Shown here: positions 28,200 through 36,619 of the stretch, piece by piece
How the letters are laid out: every line of letters begins with the position of its first letter
How positions within the stretch are numbered: the stretch's first letter is position 1
From: Lachnospiraceae bacterium
Lineage (GTDB): Bacteria > Bacillota > Clostridia > Lachnospirales > Lachnospiraceae
NCBI GenBank assembly: GCA_910575555.1
Contig: CAJTFX010000012.1
Location: forward strand, 85,367 to 149,366
Length of the DNA stretch: 64,000 nt
Reading direction: 5' to 3'
Translations under genes and position numbers: made by a program
The notes under the pieces: generated by a model
Seen by the model: the letters and a program-made list of their open reading frames with translations, nothing else
What the model was told of the DNA's origin: nothing
Database searches by the model: none

Positions 28200-28446
28200 A
28201 AAGTGTTGACAATCCACCTCTGACCACATATCGTAACAGGGTATTGCTTGTAAGGGTCTATGAAATATGTGTCTGACGTACAAAATGGATAAAACTTTTC
28301 TTCTGTGAGGTATTTAAAAGATATTTCCCTTTGCCGCGCTTGTCCCTGTCACGCCATGCGTTGATTGCTGCATAGTGTATAACAACTCTGCAAAAGGCGT
28401 TAAATGTGTGTTCGATATGTTCCTTGTGTGTTTCCGTGCAGTTCAC
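28200..28446 (-). pseudogene. Conjugative-element sigma-70-like factor, frameshifted and truncated
   Basis: Minus strand reads MNCTETHKEHIEHTFNAFCRVVIHYAAINAWRDRDKRG, then after a one-base frame change near 28345 continues in another frame as REISFKYLTEEKFYPFCTSDTYF. This is the pattern of the small sigma factor of Tn916/CTn-type elements. The C-terminal half is cut off by the IS3 fragment. It is a sign that an integrated conjugative element once occupied this zone. Confidence 0.65.
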
Positions 28447-28486
28447 GAAAATTCCCCTTTCTCCAACAATAGCCTGTCAATCAAAA

Positions 28487-29413
28487 CTAATGCTTTTTGT
28501 AATGCTCCATCCATATAATGCTAAATGCCATAAATAACAGACCTGAACCAATCACTATGATAAGCATTGCAGAAAACGGAAACTGTACATTTCCAAACAT
28601 ATAAGTGATTCCATTTTCAGACGCATATATATCTATAATTTCTTTCGCTGTCATATACGTGCCTTTCACTGTCTGGTCTGTTACATTTCCAAAAGTTGCC
28701 ATAAGCGGTTCTCTTGTCATTACTCTGCGCATAAGCGTTGCGCCGTGATGGGCTGGAATGAGTGCAAATATTTTTTGGATATTTGCGGGAAACATGCCTA
28801 TTGGTAAAAATGCCCCTGTAAGAAAGCCAACCAGCGCAGACATAATTCCTGTAAATGTACTGTACAGGCTTACGCTTTTTGTCAACATGGCTGCTACAAA
28901 GAGTATGCTTGTTGCCGAAAATGTGTTTGCAATAATTAAGCACGCCATTTCTAAATTGCTCCGCATACTTAACCATTCGCCGCCGTTCATTACGATAAAT
29001 CCCTCTGATAAGAACAGGCAGAGTATATTCATCACAATGCCTACAAGAAACGGGGCTAACCAATAACCGACAACCAGCTTGTTACGAGCGACTGCACTGA
29101 CAAGGAAGCTGTCTAACCGGTTATCATTACTGTCCTGTACCATGATTGTAAGTACATTGAGGGGAACTAAGATGCAGTTAATCATCAATACGCCCGCCAT
29201 TGATGTTGTGTCAACCAGCCAGCGTATATGGGCAAAGTCTATTCCCTCCACTTCGGCGTATACGTCCATCATTCCTTTTGCCATATAGTCACCAAGAAAC
29301 AGACTGATAAGGACTATGAATAACAGCATATAAACAAACGAGAACAAAATGGATAATGGGTTTTTCAGATAAAGTTTCATTGTTCTGCCAGTTAATACAC
29401 GTATTTCTTTCAT
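28487..29413 (-). CDS. ABC-2 type transporter permease
   Basis: 308-residue integral membrane protein with six predicted spans (for example LSILFSFVYMLLFIVLISLFL and AMLIIVIGSGLLFMAFSIIW) and the ABC-2 fold ending HGATLMRRVM. Its start overlaps the stop of the ATPase gene by four bases, so they form one exporter (two half-transporters). DrrAB-like pairs pump antibiotics or lipids; the substrate here is unknown. Expression is probably controlled by the MerR gene upstream. Confidence 0.9.
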   Translation of the reverse strand: MKEIRVLTGRTMKLYLKNPLSILFSFVYMLLFIVLISLFLGDYMAKGMMDVYAEVEGIDFAHIRWLVDTTSMAGVLMINCILVPLNVLTIMVQDSNDNRLDSFLVSAVARNKLVVGYWLAPFLVGIVMNILCLFLSEGFIVMNGGEWLSMRSNLEMACLIIANTFSATSILFVAAMLTKSVSLYSTFTGIMSALVGFLTGAFLPIGMFPANIQKIFALIPAHHGATLMRRVMTREPLMATFGNVTDQTVKGTYMTAKEIIDIYASENGITYMFGNVQFPFSAMLIIVIGSGLLFMAFSIIWMEHYKKH

Positions 29414-30324
29414 TTCGGCACCTCCGTATGACCTGTTACAGTTAAAAATACATCGTCCATATTTCCTTTTATCAATTCAAAATCAAGAAAATCATCTAAG
29501 CTGTTTACTATTTTTAGCGCTTCATGGCTATCTTCAATCGAAAGCGAAACATAATCCGCTTTTTGCTTTGCGGTGTAGCCCATTGCCCGCAGTTGTTTCA
29601 TGCCCTCCTCTGAATTGGGAAAACGCAGCTTTAATGTGTCTTTTCCATACTTGCTTTTCAATGTGTCTGGTGTTCCCTCTGCACAAATTCTGCCCTTTTC
29701 CAGTATCAATACATTGTCTGCCGCTGCCGCTTCCTCCATGTAATGCGTTGTGAGAAAAACGGTCATTCCCTGCTGCGTCTGCATATCCCGTATCAGTTTC
29801 CAGATGGCTGTGCGTGTTTGTGGGTCTAACCCTGTTGTCGGTTCGTCCAGTATAAGAATTTCCGGCTTGTTTAAAATTGCACGGGCGATTTCACATTTTC
29901 GTTTCTGTCCGCCGGACAGTTTTCCGAAAGGACGCTTCCAAATATCGGAAAGCCCAAATACATCACGCAATTCATTGATTCTGCAATGGAGTTCATCACC
30001 ACACAGCCCTTGAAACCGTGCCCGTGTATTCAGATTATCCCCAACCGTCAATAAATCGTCTAAAACATTGGTCTGAAAGACGACACCCAAACGACTTCTC
30101 ACTTTTGCAGCTTCTTTGTCTGTGTCAAAACCATCTACAATTATGCTGCCGGAAGTTTTCGGGAGCAATGTACAAATCATACTGATTGTTGTAGATTTTC
30201 CTGCGCCGTTCGTTCCAAGAAACGCGAACAATTCACCTTGTTTCACTGTAAAGCTGATATTATCTACAGCGACAAACTTATCAAATTGCCTGCACAAATT
30301 TTTAATCTCTATGATATTTTTCAT
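29410..30324 (-). CDS. ABC transporter ATP-binding protein, DrrA/CcmA type
   Basis: 304 residues from ATG 30324 (an in-frame ATG eight codons earlier is possible). Walker A FLGTNGAGKSTTISMI, signature LSGGQKRKCEIARA, Walker B ILILDEPTTGLDP and the H-loop TTHYME are intact. C-terminal extension of about 80 residues as in DrrA-type drug exporters. Partner of the overlapping ABC-2 permease gene. The promoter region carries a palindrome shared with the MerR gene. Confidence 0.93.
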   Translation of the reverse strand: MKNIIEIKNLCRQFDKFVAVDNISFTVKQGELFAFLGTNGAGKSTTISMICTLLPKTSGSIIVDGFDTDKEAAKVRSRLGVVFQTNVLDDLLTVGDNLNTRARFQGLCGDELHCRINELRDVFGLSDIWKRPFGKLSGGQKRKCEIARAILNKPEILILDEPTTGLDPQTRTAIWKLIRDMQTQQGMTVFLTTHYMEEAAAADNVLILEKGRICAEGTPDTLKSKYGKDTLKLRFPNSEEGMKQLRAMGYTAKQKADYVSLSIEDSHEALKIVNSLDDFLDFELIKGNMDDVFLTVTGHTEVPK

Positions 30325-30357
30325 TTTGTCACCAACCTTTCTTTCCATATCTTAATT

Positions 30358-30376
30358 CATTACGTTACGTTATTAG
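30358..30376. promoter_or_regulatory. Candidate MerR-type operator for the ABC exporter
   Basis: CATTACGTTACGTTATTAG, sharing CATTACGTTA with the dyad before the MerR gene (31232-31247). Suggests that the neighbouring regulator binds both. Confidence 0.5.
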
Positions 30377-30383
30377 CAAGTGT

Positions 30384-30421
30384 TTTTTAAAAAAATTTTC
30401 CGGGACTGATACGCCCCGGAA
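30384..30421 (-). terminator. Terminator of the TipA-like MerR gene
   Basis: On the minus strand, stem TTCCGGG / CCCGGAA with ten-base loop followed by a run of seven Ts. It separates the regulator from the exporter operon. Confidence 0.85.
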
Positions 30422-30440
30422 TGATACCTTGCTTTGCTCT

Positions 30441-31202
30441 TTATTCCTGTTTTTGATAATAAATGTTTAAGGCTTCTTCCAAAAATGGTTCTGCCTTTTC
30501 AATCAGTTCCCGTTCAGCAGGATTCCACACTTCCCTCTGGTTGTCAACTGCCAGAAATGCCTGTTCATGTTCGGGATTTCCCCCTGTGACTTTTTGCACC
30601 ATTTCCGCCCATTCCATTGCCAGTGTCTGGGCTATCGCTTCACCGGGCATTATTCCGGCTTCATTGAATGCTGCTGATTTTATAGAAAGGCGTTTCCATG
30701 TATTGTAAAATTCCATTACATCATTCAGTGTTTGGAAATGTTCCCCAAAAACCTCTGCCTGTTCCTCTGAAAACTCGTAATCTCCCCACATAGAAAGGTC
30801 AACCTTGCCGAGTGACTGCATAAAAGTTGCTAACAGCGTCCACGGCGGCGTTTTTCCGGCACTGATAATTTCCTGGCTTGCTTCAATGGCGGCAATGCTG
30901 TTTTGGATATTGTATATCTGGTTGTACAGCATAACTTTTTGTTCAGATAATAATTCGTTGGAATTTTTATTTGTTTTCGGTTCAACAAGTATTTTTTTAA
31001 TTTGATTTAGTGAGAAGCCCAAACCACGATAAAAAATAATATGTTCTAACTGAATCATATCACTTTCTGTATAAAAACGCCGTCCTCCCTCTGTGCGTCC
31101 TGATGCCGAAAGAACCCCAATATTATCATAATGCTGTAAAGTCCGTATCGTAAGCCCGGAAATCTTTGCCACTTCGCCTGTACTAATTTGCTTTTCGTCC
31201 AT
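30441..31202 (-). CDS. MerR family regulator with TipA-like effector domain
   Basis: 253 residues from the ATG at 31202 (GGAGGTG eight bases before). N-terminal winged helix STGEVAKISGLTIRTLQHYDNIGVL, wing GGRRFYTESDMIQLEHIIFYRGLGFSLNQIKKIL, coiled coil, then a C-terminal alpha-helical domain of the TipAS sort (EFYNTWKRLSIKSAAFNEAGI; AEMVQKVTGGNPEHEQAF) that binds drugs in relatives. It neighbours an ABC exporter, so a multidrug-responsive switch is likely. A dyad ATTACATAACGTAAT in its own promoter suggests autoregulation. Confidence 0.9.
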   Translation of the reverse strand: MDEKQISTGEVAKISGLTIRTLQHYDNIGVLSASGRTEGGRRFYTESDMIQLEHIIFYRGLGFSLNQIKKILVEPKTNKNSNELLSEQKVMLYNQIYNIQNSIAAIEASQEIISAGKTPPWTLLATFMQSLGKVDLSMWGDYEFSEEQAEVFGEHFQTLNDVMEFYNTWKRLSIKSAAFNEAGIMPGEAIAQTLAMEWAEMVQKVTGGNPEHEQAFLAVDNQREVWNPAERELIEKAEPFLEEALNIYYQKQE

Positions 31203-31231
31203 GATTTTCACCTCCGGCTTTATGATACCAT

Positions 31232-31246
31232 ATTACATAACGTAAT
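31232..31246. promoter_or_regulatory. MerR operator dyad
   Basis: Palindrome ATTACATAACGTAAT in the promoter of the TipA-like gene; its complement includes CATTACGTTA, also found before the exporter genes. Confidence 0.55.
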
Positions 31247-31619
31247 GTACACAATTAAGAAATTTCAAACAAAAAAGGAATGAGAGGGATTCCGTAGTAG
31301 TCGGCACTGTGTGTAATGTGCATAACTTGCTGTCTTTTGGTCTTTGGCTTCTATGATTCGGAATAGTGTGGTGCTGGCGGTCTATCTCTTGTTTTCGGCT
31401 GCTTGCTTCTTTACCATACATGAGCATATGACAGCGCAGGGTATCTGAAAAAGGCAGGGATTTTATAACGGATGGACGAGGAAAAGGCGGTGTCAGCGTG
31501 GGTGCTGATGCCGTCTTTTACATAGCCGAATGAAGATTAAATTTATATAGTAGGGGGCGGTGATTGGGCTTCTTGAAAAGTCCATCATCCAGTAGTATAA
31601 TAAAAGCTGAAAATTAGCA
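31247..31619. other. Spacer without a clear gene
   Basis: About 370 bases between the MerR promoter and the next gene. It holds a plus-strand terminator-like hairpin at 31494-31519 (GGCGGTGTCAGC / GCTGATGCCGTC with TTTT), which implies a lost upstream gene or small transcript. Short open frames here resemble nothing known to me and may be debris from a mobile element. Confidence 0.5.
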
Positions 31620-31637
31620 ATGGGAGATAGACATAAT

Positions 31638-31991
31638 ATGAAAAATAATTTTATATTTTGGTTTATAATTTCTGCGGTAATCATGTTGGCTTTACCGTGG
31701 CTTGCAGTTTCCTTTATAAAAGGTGATGGAGGAATGGCAGTATGTTTTATCTTATTCTTTGCCATAAATCCGATATATTCTGTGATTATGGGCGTTTTTG
31801 CAGGAAAAAACATAAAAAGATTATGGGGAATGCCAGTCATTTCAGCAGTATTATTCCTGATTGGTTCATGGATATTTTTTAGCATGGGTGAAAAGGCATT
31901 TATTTTGTATGCAGGTGTTTATCTGATATTGGGGATAGCTGCCATGGCAGTTTCTATGATTATTTTTAGAAATCACAAAGGTAATGACTGA
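31638..31991 (+). CDS. Small hypothetical membrane protein
   Basis: 117 residues with four predicted membrane spans (FIFWFIISAVIMLALPWLAV; VCFILFFAINPIYSVIMGVF; PVISAVLFLIGSWIFF; LYAGVYLILGIAAMAVSMII). ATG 31638 is chosen because the 18 bases before it carry GGGAGA; an in-frame ATG at 31620 lies before that. It ends in a charged tail RNHKGND. Similar short four-span proteins are frequent in Clostridia; no function is assigned. Confidence 0.7.
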   Translation: MKNNFIFWFIISAVIMLALPWLAVSFIKGDGGMAVCFILFFAINPIYSVIMGVFAGKNIKRLWGMPVISAVLFLIGSWIFFSMGEKAFILYAGVYLILGIAAMAVSMIIFRNHKGND

Positions 31992-32042
31992 TTTAGTTTC
32001 CGGAAAGATTGGTATTTCGTGGCAAAATGTTCATAATTGCAT

Positions 32043-32240
32043 TTAAGACATGAAAAAATATTCCATATATCCCTGCGGAAGTAATTTATCCGCAGGGATT
32101 ATCAATTCTTTCGTATTTGAACATCGAATTTTCTCAGTCAGCGTTTCTATGATTTCAGGAGAAATCGCCAAAATATTGTGACTACCTGTAATGCGTATCG
32201 TATATGCGCATACTAATGTTCCATTCCTCTTAGTTATCAT
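32043..32240 (-). CDS. Small hypothetical protein at the end of the ABC operon
   Basis: 65 residues beginning MITKRNGTLVCAYTIRITGSH. It starts five bases after the permease stop in the same direction, so it may be translated by coupling. No domain recognised. It could be the fifth member of the kinase-regulator-transporter group or a chance frame. Confidence 0.4.
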   Translation of the reverse strand: MITKRNGTLVCAYTIRITGSHNILAISPEIIETLTEKIRCSNTKELIIPADKLLPQGYMEYFFMS

Positions 32241-32245
32241 CCCAT

Positions 32246-33454
32246 TTATTTTACTTCCGCCTTTTTATATACCAAATACAAGACCGGAACAATGACCAGG
32301 CAAAGCACCATATATAGAGGTATCAGGAATGTAAAAACTCCCATTACATTTCCTCCAATCTCACACAGAAGAAATTCGTCATGGTATGTGCATATCCTCA
32401 GTAGCATATCCGGGAAAAAGGATACAAGGCGAGTCAAAATTGTAATTCTTCCAAAAAACATCGGCGCACAGGATAATGCAAAAGGAATTACCACTGCAAT
32501 TACTGTGGAGCGTGTAACTGCCGATACTGTCATTGCCAAAAGTGTAATAAACATACTTCCGACATATCCGCCGATTGTAACAAAGAAATATTTTTGCAGA
32601 TAAGTCCAATTATAAATACTCATCCAGTTGCTTTCTCCAATCTGTACCGGACAATTAGCGCCCCCAGCGCCCAGTGCTCCTAATATGATTATCGTGAAGA
32701 GAAGTATAGACGCCCAATATAAAACGGTAGTAATCAAAAATCCGGCGCCGATTTTTGACAATACTGCCTTGTTTTTTCCCAGTTTGCTTGAGAAGAAAAT
32801 AGAATCCGCTTTCCATGAATATTCGTCAGAGAAAATTCCTGCTGCAAGAGCCCCAAGAATCACAACTAATAACGTCATCAAAGTCGGAAGATACTGCGAA
32901 TCCAAAAGCGCTTTCCAGCCTTCCGCATATTCGTAGTAAAAAGGTGTCTTGAGGTTCTCCCACTGGCTGATCAGGAACTCTTTTTCTTTTTCCGAATAGG
33001 TATCCTCTACCTCTTCTCTGGAAAGATATTCTTTCAGACTATCCACTCTTACCTGATAAATTCCTGCCGCTTCCTCCGGCGATAAACTGTCCGCACGGTA
33101 ATAATCCCACTCATCAAATCCGGCAAATCCATTATTCAGCATCTCGTGGATATCCCGAAGTCCCTGCTGTTTCACAGACGCTTCATCAAGATCAGGTGTT
33201 TCTGCCAAAATCTTTTGATTTTCCTCTATTACCTGCCTTAATACGTCCTCAGTCAACTCGCCTTTCCATTCATTTTTTACGGACTTCAATTCTTTCGCAG
33301 CTGAAATTCCCCGAAGCACTTCTCCGCCTTCCGTCGTATACGTCACATCCCTAAGAGTGAGAAAACCTCCCACTATCAACGCTGCCGCCAAAACAATAAG
33401 GACAATCTTATTCACCGGCTTTACAAGAATTTTTTTAATTTCAAAATTCAGCAT
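32246..33454 (-). CDS. ABC transporter permease (large ectodomain type)
   Basis: 402 residues from the ATG at 33454 (AGGTGA just before), overlapping the ATPase gene by 14 bases. First span KIVLIVLAAALIVGGFLTL, then about 170 mostly hydrophilic residues outside the membrane, then five to six spans (LPTLMTLLVVILGALAAGIF and onward) ending in YLVYKKAEVK. The layout resembles two-component-regulated exporters that protect against membrane-active peptides or export small products. The ATPase partner precedes it. Confidence 0.85.
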   Translation of the reverse strand: MLNFEIKKILVKPVNKIVLIVLAAALIVGGFLTLRDVTYTTEGGEVLRGISAAKELKSVKNEWKGELTEDVLRQVIEENQKILAETPDLDEASVKQQGLRDIHEMLNNGFAGFDEWDYYRADSLSPEEAAGIYQVRVDSLKEYLSREEVEDTYSEKEKEFLISQWENLKTPFYYEYAEGWKALLDSQYLPTLMTLLVVILGALAAGIFSDEYSWKADSIFFSSKLGKNKAVLSKIGAGFLITTVLYWASILLFTIIILGALGAGGANCPVQIGESNWMSIYNWTYLQKYFFVTIGGYVGSMFITLLAMTVSAVTRSTVIAVVIPFALSCAPMFFGRITILTRLVSFFPDMLLRICTYHDEFLLCEIGGNVMGVFTFLIPLYMVLCLVIVPVLYLVYKKAEVK

Positions 33455-34328
33455 TGCTGTCACCTGCCTTTTCTCCAAAATAGTATAAGAATAAATCTTC
33501 CAGATTTGCATCCACAAGTTCTGCATCCTCCATTGGCTTTTTCGCCGAGATAATCCGAAGTTCCACATCGTGAGCTTCTGACTTCATATTAGAAATCTTA
33601 TATTTCTTCATGTATTTTTCCACTTCGCTTTTATTTACAAAACACTTCCATACGCTCTCTGCCATCGTTCCCAACAGTTCAGCCGCAGTACCGTTGTGAA
33701 GGATTTTTCCTTCTTTCATCAGCAGTATTTCATTCGCAATGTACTCAATGTCTGAGACAATATGCGTTGATAAGAGCACCAGCCGATTTTCAGCCAATTC
33801 GCTAATCAGATTTCGGAACCGGATACGCTCGTTTGGATCAAGTCCTGCCGTCGGCTCATCCAATATCAGTATTTTCGGATCATTCAACATTGCCTGTGCA
33901 ATTCCTGCTCTCCGTAACATACCTCCGGATAATTGTTTCATTTTCTTCCTTGCCGCCTTTTGAAGTCCTACTCCCGCAATCAGTTCCCTGACTCTCTTTT
34001 TAGCCACAGCCGGGCGAATCCCTTTGATGGATGCAATATACAGCAGATAATTTTCTACCGTGAAATCCGGATAATATCCGAAATCTTGTGGAAGATACCC
34101 TAAAATTCCTCTATATTTTCCGTCCAATTTTAAAATATCACGCCCATTGCAGGTAATCTTTCCGCTTGTAGGACGAAGTAACGTACAAAGCATACGCATA
34201 AGCGTTGTTTTCCCCGCACCATTTACACCCAGCAGACCATACACACCGCTTGTCATGGTGATGTTCAGATAATCTACTGCTGTAAACTGTCCAAATTCTT
34301 TTGTAAGATTTTCAATCTTAAGTTCCAT
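33441..34328 (-). CDS. ABC transporter ATP-binding protein
   Basis: 295 residues with Walker A LLGVNGAGKTTLMRML, Q-loop GYLPQDFG, signature LSGGMLRRAGIAQA, Walker B ILILDEPTAGLDP and H-loop LSTHIVSD. The C-terminal 80 residues are an extra domain. GYLPQDFGYYPDFTVENYLLYIA is typical of ATPases next to GHKL/LytTR systems. Forms an exporter with the overlapping permease gene. Confidence 0.93.
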   Translation of the reverse strand: MELKIENLTKEFGQFTAVDYLNITMTSGVYGLLGVNGAGKTTLMRMLCTLLRPTSGKITCNGRDILKLDGKYRGILGYLPQDFGYYPDFTVENYLLYIASIKGIRPAVAKKRVRELIAGVGLQKAARKKMKQLSGGMLRRAGIAQAMLNDPKILILDEPTAGLDPNERIRFRNLISELAENRLVLLSTHIVSDIEYIANEILLMKEGKILHNGTAAELLGTMAESVWKCFVNKSEVEKYMKKYKISNMKSEAHDVELRIISAKKPMEDAELVDANLEDLFLYYFGEKAGDSNAEF

Positions 34329-34352
34329 CTTTTACCTCCTGAATATCTTTTT

Positions 34353-34433
34353 TTACTTTTTGATAAAATGGACAATTAACGCCACTATCGCTAATAACAC
34401 CAATATCAGAACTGCTCCTGCTATTTTCCACAT
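34353..34433 (-). CDS. 26-residue single-span membrane peptide
   Basis: MWKIAGAVLILVLLAIVALIVHFIKK: one hydrophobic span with a basic C-terminus. ATG 34433 has AAAGGAG seven bases upstream; another ATG two codons earlier is too close to that site. It lies between the kinase terminator (34464-34493) and the ABC ATPase gene, and no protein domain is recognised. It may be a small subunit or regulator of the transporter. Confidence 0.6.
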   Translation of the reverse strand: MWKIAGAVLILVLLAIVALIVHFIKK

Positions 34434-34463
34434 ATTCATTCTCCTTTCTGCCCTTAGTTTACA

Positions 34464-34493
34464 CAAAAAAAGGACAGTTTCCTCAACTGTCCT
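34464..34493 (-). terminator. Terminator after the GHKL kinase gene
   Basis: On the minus strand AGGACAGTT-TGAGGA-AACTGTCCT followed by seven Ts. It separates the two-component genes from the small peptide and ABC genes. Confidence 0.9.
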
Positions 34494-34524
34494 CGAAACA
34501 AAGGGTAACTGTCCCTGACCTGTT

Positions 34525-35832
34525 TTATTGATAAAAAAGCATTGCACTTATCGTAAACATTTTCTCACAATACTCATACTGTACCGTCCCCTGATATTTT
34601 TCTACTGCCGACAACACACTTCTCATTCCCCATCCATGAAGGTTTCTATCTTTCTTAGAAGTGTGTAATTTCCCATTCCGAATATCCGGTGAAGCTATGC
34701 TGCTGTTCGCAATTTTAATAATGATAAACTGATGAAGCCTCCTGATCGTCACTTGTATTTCCCGCGGTTCTCCTTCCGGCTGTTTCATACAGGCTTCGAC
34801 AGCATTATCTAAAAGATTTGTAAGGATCGTGCAGAGGTCTACCGGATCAATCTTACAGTCCTTCGGATATTCTCCATGAATTTTCATGTGGATACGGTTA
34901 TTCTCCGCTTTCTCCCTCTTCTGGCTTAAAATATAATCAATCGCCTCAATTCCTGTATAACGCTCATAGTCATATTTCATTCCATCTCCACTCAACTTTT
35001 TCAAATAGGCTTCTGCTTCCTCCACCCTATTTTCCTTTAAGTAGCTTTGCAGCAGTAGAAAATGATTTTTCATATCGTGATACAGTTTTGCATTGGTTTC
35101 ATAAGATTCTTTTGCGGCTACATAATTCTGTTCCAGGATGGTGTTCTGTTGAATCGTATAGGCTTTTTCCTTCTTTTCCTTCCGCATCTGCAGCCAGAGG
35201 TAGAGAACCATCATTGCAAAAATCAACATAATTCCCATGGTAAGTTGAAACCCATTTAATTTAGCACTGTCTATTACTCCACTATGCAAAAACAAATAAC
35301 AGTATCCCAGACTTCCAATACATACACAAATAATAGAGGTTGCAAAAGCTCCCCAAATCGGAATACTGCGCCTAATCCTTGTTATAACCGCATACGTTAT
35401 CCCTGTAATGCCAAGCACCGAACATTCCGCTGCTGAAATTACACCCACTCGCTCTAACCCAAATGTGGATGTCCAGTCCATTGGTATGCTTATCCAGATT
35501 GTAGTTCTAACTAAAAGCGCGCTCATACTCAGCAATAGGGCAGTATATCCTATTGTTATCATGAAAAGTTCAATTACTTTCCCCTTATAAAGAATGCAAT
35601 TTCCTAATAGCAAAGCAAAAATCACATATAGACTGGTTATATAATTAGCCCGGAGGTCGAATAAATTCAGCAAAATAATTCCTGCCGCAATTAACCCTGC
35701 AATCAGCACCAAAAATAACCTATGATGCTTTTTGTCAAACTGTTTTTCCATAATCGCCTGCGTCCACACAAGACCACATAACATCTCATTGACACTTGCC
35801 AGCCATTCTATGAAAATAAACACTCCCGTCAT
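34525..35832 (-). CDS. Sensor histidine kinase, GHKL (AgrC/NatK-like) type
   Basis: 435 residues. Six to seven N-terminal spans (residues 1-220), a linker helix (QMRKEKKEKAYTIQQNTILEQNYVAAKES), the phospho-acceptor region AKLYHDMKNHFLLLQSYL, and a GHKL ATPase domain with LCTILTNLLDNAVEAC and HGWGMRSV. ATG overlaps the regulator stop (ATGA). Such kinases sense peptides or envelope stress and usually pair with LytTR regulators, as here; the downstream ABC transporter is the likely target. Confidence 0.92.
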   Translation of the reverse strand: MTGVFIFIEWLASVNEMLCGLVWTQAIMEKQFDKKHHRLFLVLIAGLIAAGIILLNLFDLRANYITSLYVIFALLLGNCILYKGKVIELFMITIGYTALLLSMSALLVRTTIWISIPMDWTSTFGLERVGVISAAECSVLGITGITYAVITRIRRSIPIWGAFATSIICVCIGSLGYCYLFLHSGVIDSAKLNGFQLTMGIMLIFAMMVLYLWLQMRKEKKEKAYTIQQNTILEQNYVAAKESYETNAKLYHDMKNHFLLLQSYLKENRVEEAEAYLKKLSGDGMKYDYERYTGIEAIDYILSQKREKAENNRIHMKIHGEYPKDCKIDPVDLCTILTNLLDNAVEACMKQPEGEPREIQVTIRRLHQFIIIKIANSSIASPDIRNGKLHTSKKDRNLHGWGMRSVLSAVEKYQGTVQYEYCEKMFTISAMLFYQ

Positions 35833-36545
35833 ATCTGTTTCCCCCAAAACGACAACAGATTTTCTTTAAATTCGATCCAGTTTGTTTTATTGATCGTGAC
35901 ATTCTGCTGTTCCGGAAATAGTATTTTCCCTGTATCCATACCAACCACATTTGCCAGATTGATAATACAGCCTCTATCTGCAAAATAAAAATATTCCTGG
36001 CCTAATTCCTCAAAAACCTGTTTCAGTGGTTTACGGACTGATACCGTTCTTTCTCCTTCCAGATATAAAACAGAATACTTACCCTCTTTTAATACGTAAA
36101 AAATACTTCTATAAGGAATCTTTTCCAAATAGTTCTTGATCTCTATCATGTAGTATTCGTTCTTCTCTAAAGCATATAGCCTGTAGTAATCCTCCAACGC
36201 TAAAAACAATTTTTCATGGAGCAATGTTTTTTGAATATAACGAAACACTGAATACTCATAAGCGGTAATTGCATATTCCGGATGGGATGTTATGAAAATA
36301 ATTTTTGCAGAAGGCATCCTTTCACAGATTTCTTTTGCAAGCTCCATCCCATGAATTTCCGGCATCTCAATGTCCAAAAGAAACAGGTCGTAAACTATCC
36401 CATCCTGCAAATCGTACTGCAAGTTTTCACTAGATTGATACGTGGTAATTTTACTATCTATACAATTCAGCCTGAAAAATCTTCCGGCGATTTCTTCTAT
36501 CTCCATCAGTATTTTTTCATCGTCACATATTGCCACTCGTAACAT
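35829..36545 (-). CDS. LytTR family response regulator
   Basis: 238 residues: receiver domain with Asp58 in LFLLDIEMPEIHG, then a LytTR DNA-binding domain (IPYRSIFYVLKEGKYSVLYLEGERTVSVRKPLKQV...YFYFADRGCIINLANVV in pattern). Partner of the overlapping GHKL kinase. LytTR regulators bind paired direct repeats; I did not find a convincing pair before the ABC genes. Its promoter is predicted just upstream. Confidence 0.93.
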   Translation of the reverse strand: MLRVAICDDEKILMEIEEIAGRFFRLNCIDSKITTYQSSENLQYDLQDGIVYDLFLLDIEMPEIHGMELAKEICERMPSAKIIFITSHPEYAITAYEYSVFRYIQKTLLHEKLFLALEDYYRLYALEKNEYYMIEIKNYLEKIPYRSIFYVLKEGKYSVLYLEGERTVSVRKPLKQVFEELGQEYFYFADRGCIINLANVVGMDTGKILFPEQQNVTINKTNWIEFKENLLSFWGKQI

Positions 36546-36576
36546 CGGTACACCTCATTTGCACATTATTCTTTTC

Positions 36577-36605
36577 ATTATACGGGTATCACTAGAATTT
36601 GTCGA
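36577..36605 (-). promoter_or_regulatory. Predicted promoter of the LytTR-GHKL operon
   Basis: Minus strand: -35 TCGACA (36600-36605), 17-base spacer, -10 TATAAT (36577-36582), about 30 bases before the regulator ATG. Confidence 0.65.
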
Positions 36606-36619
36606 GAACCTTCTATATT

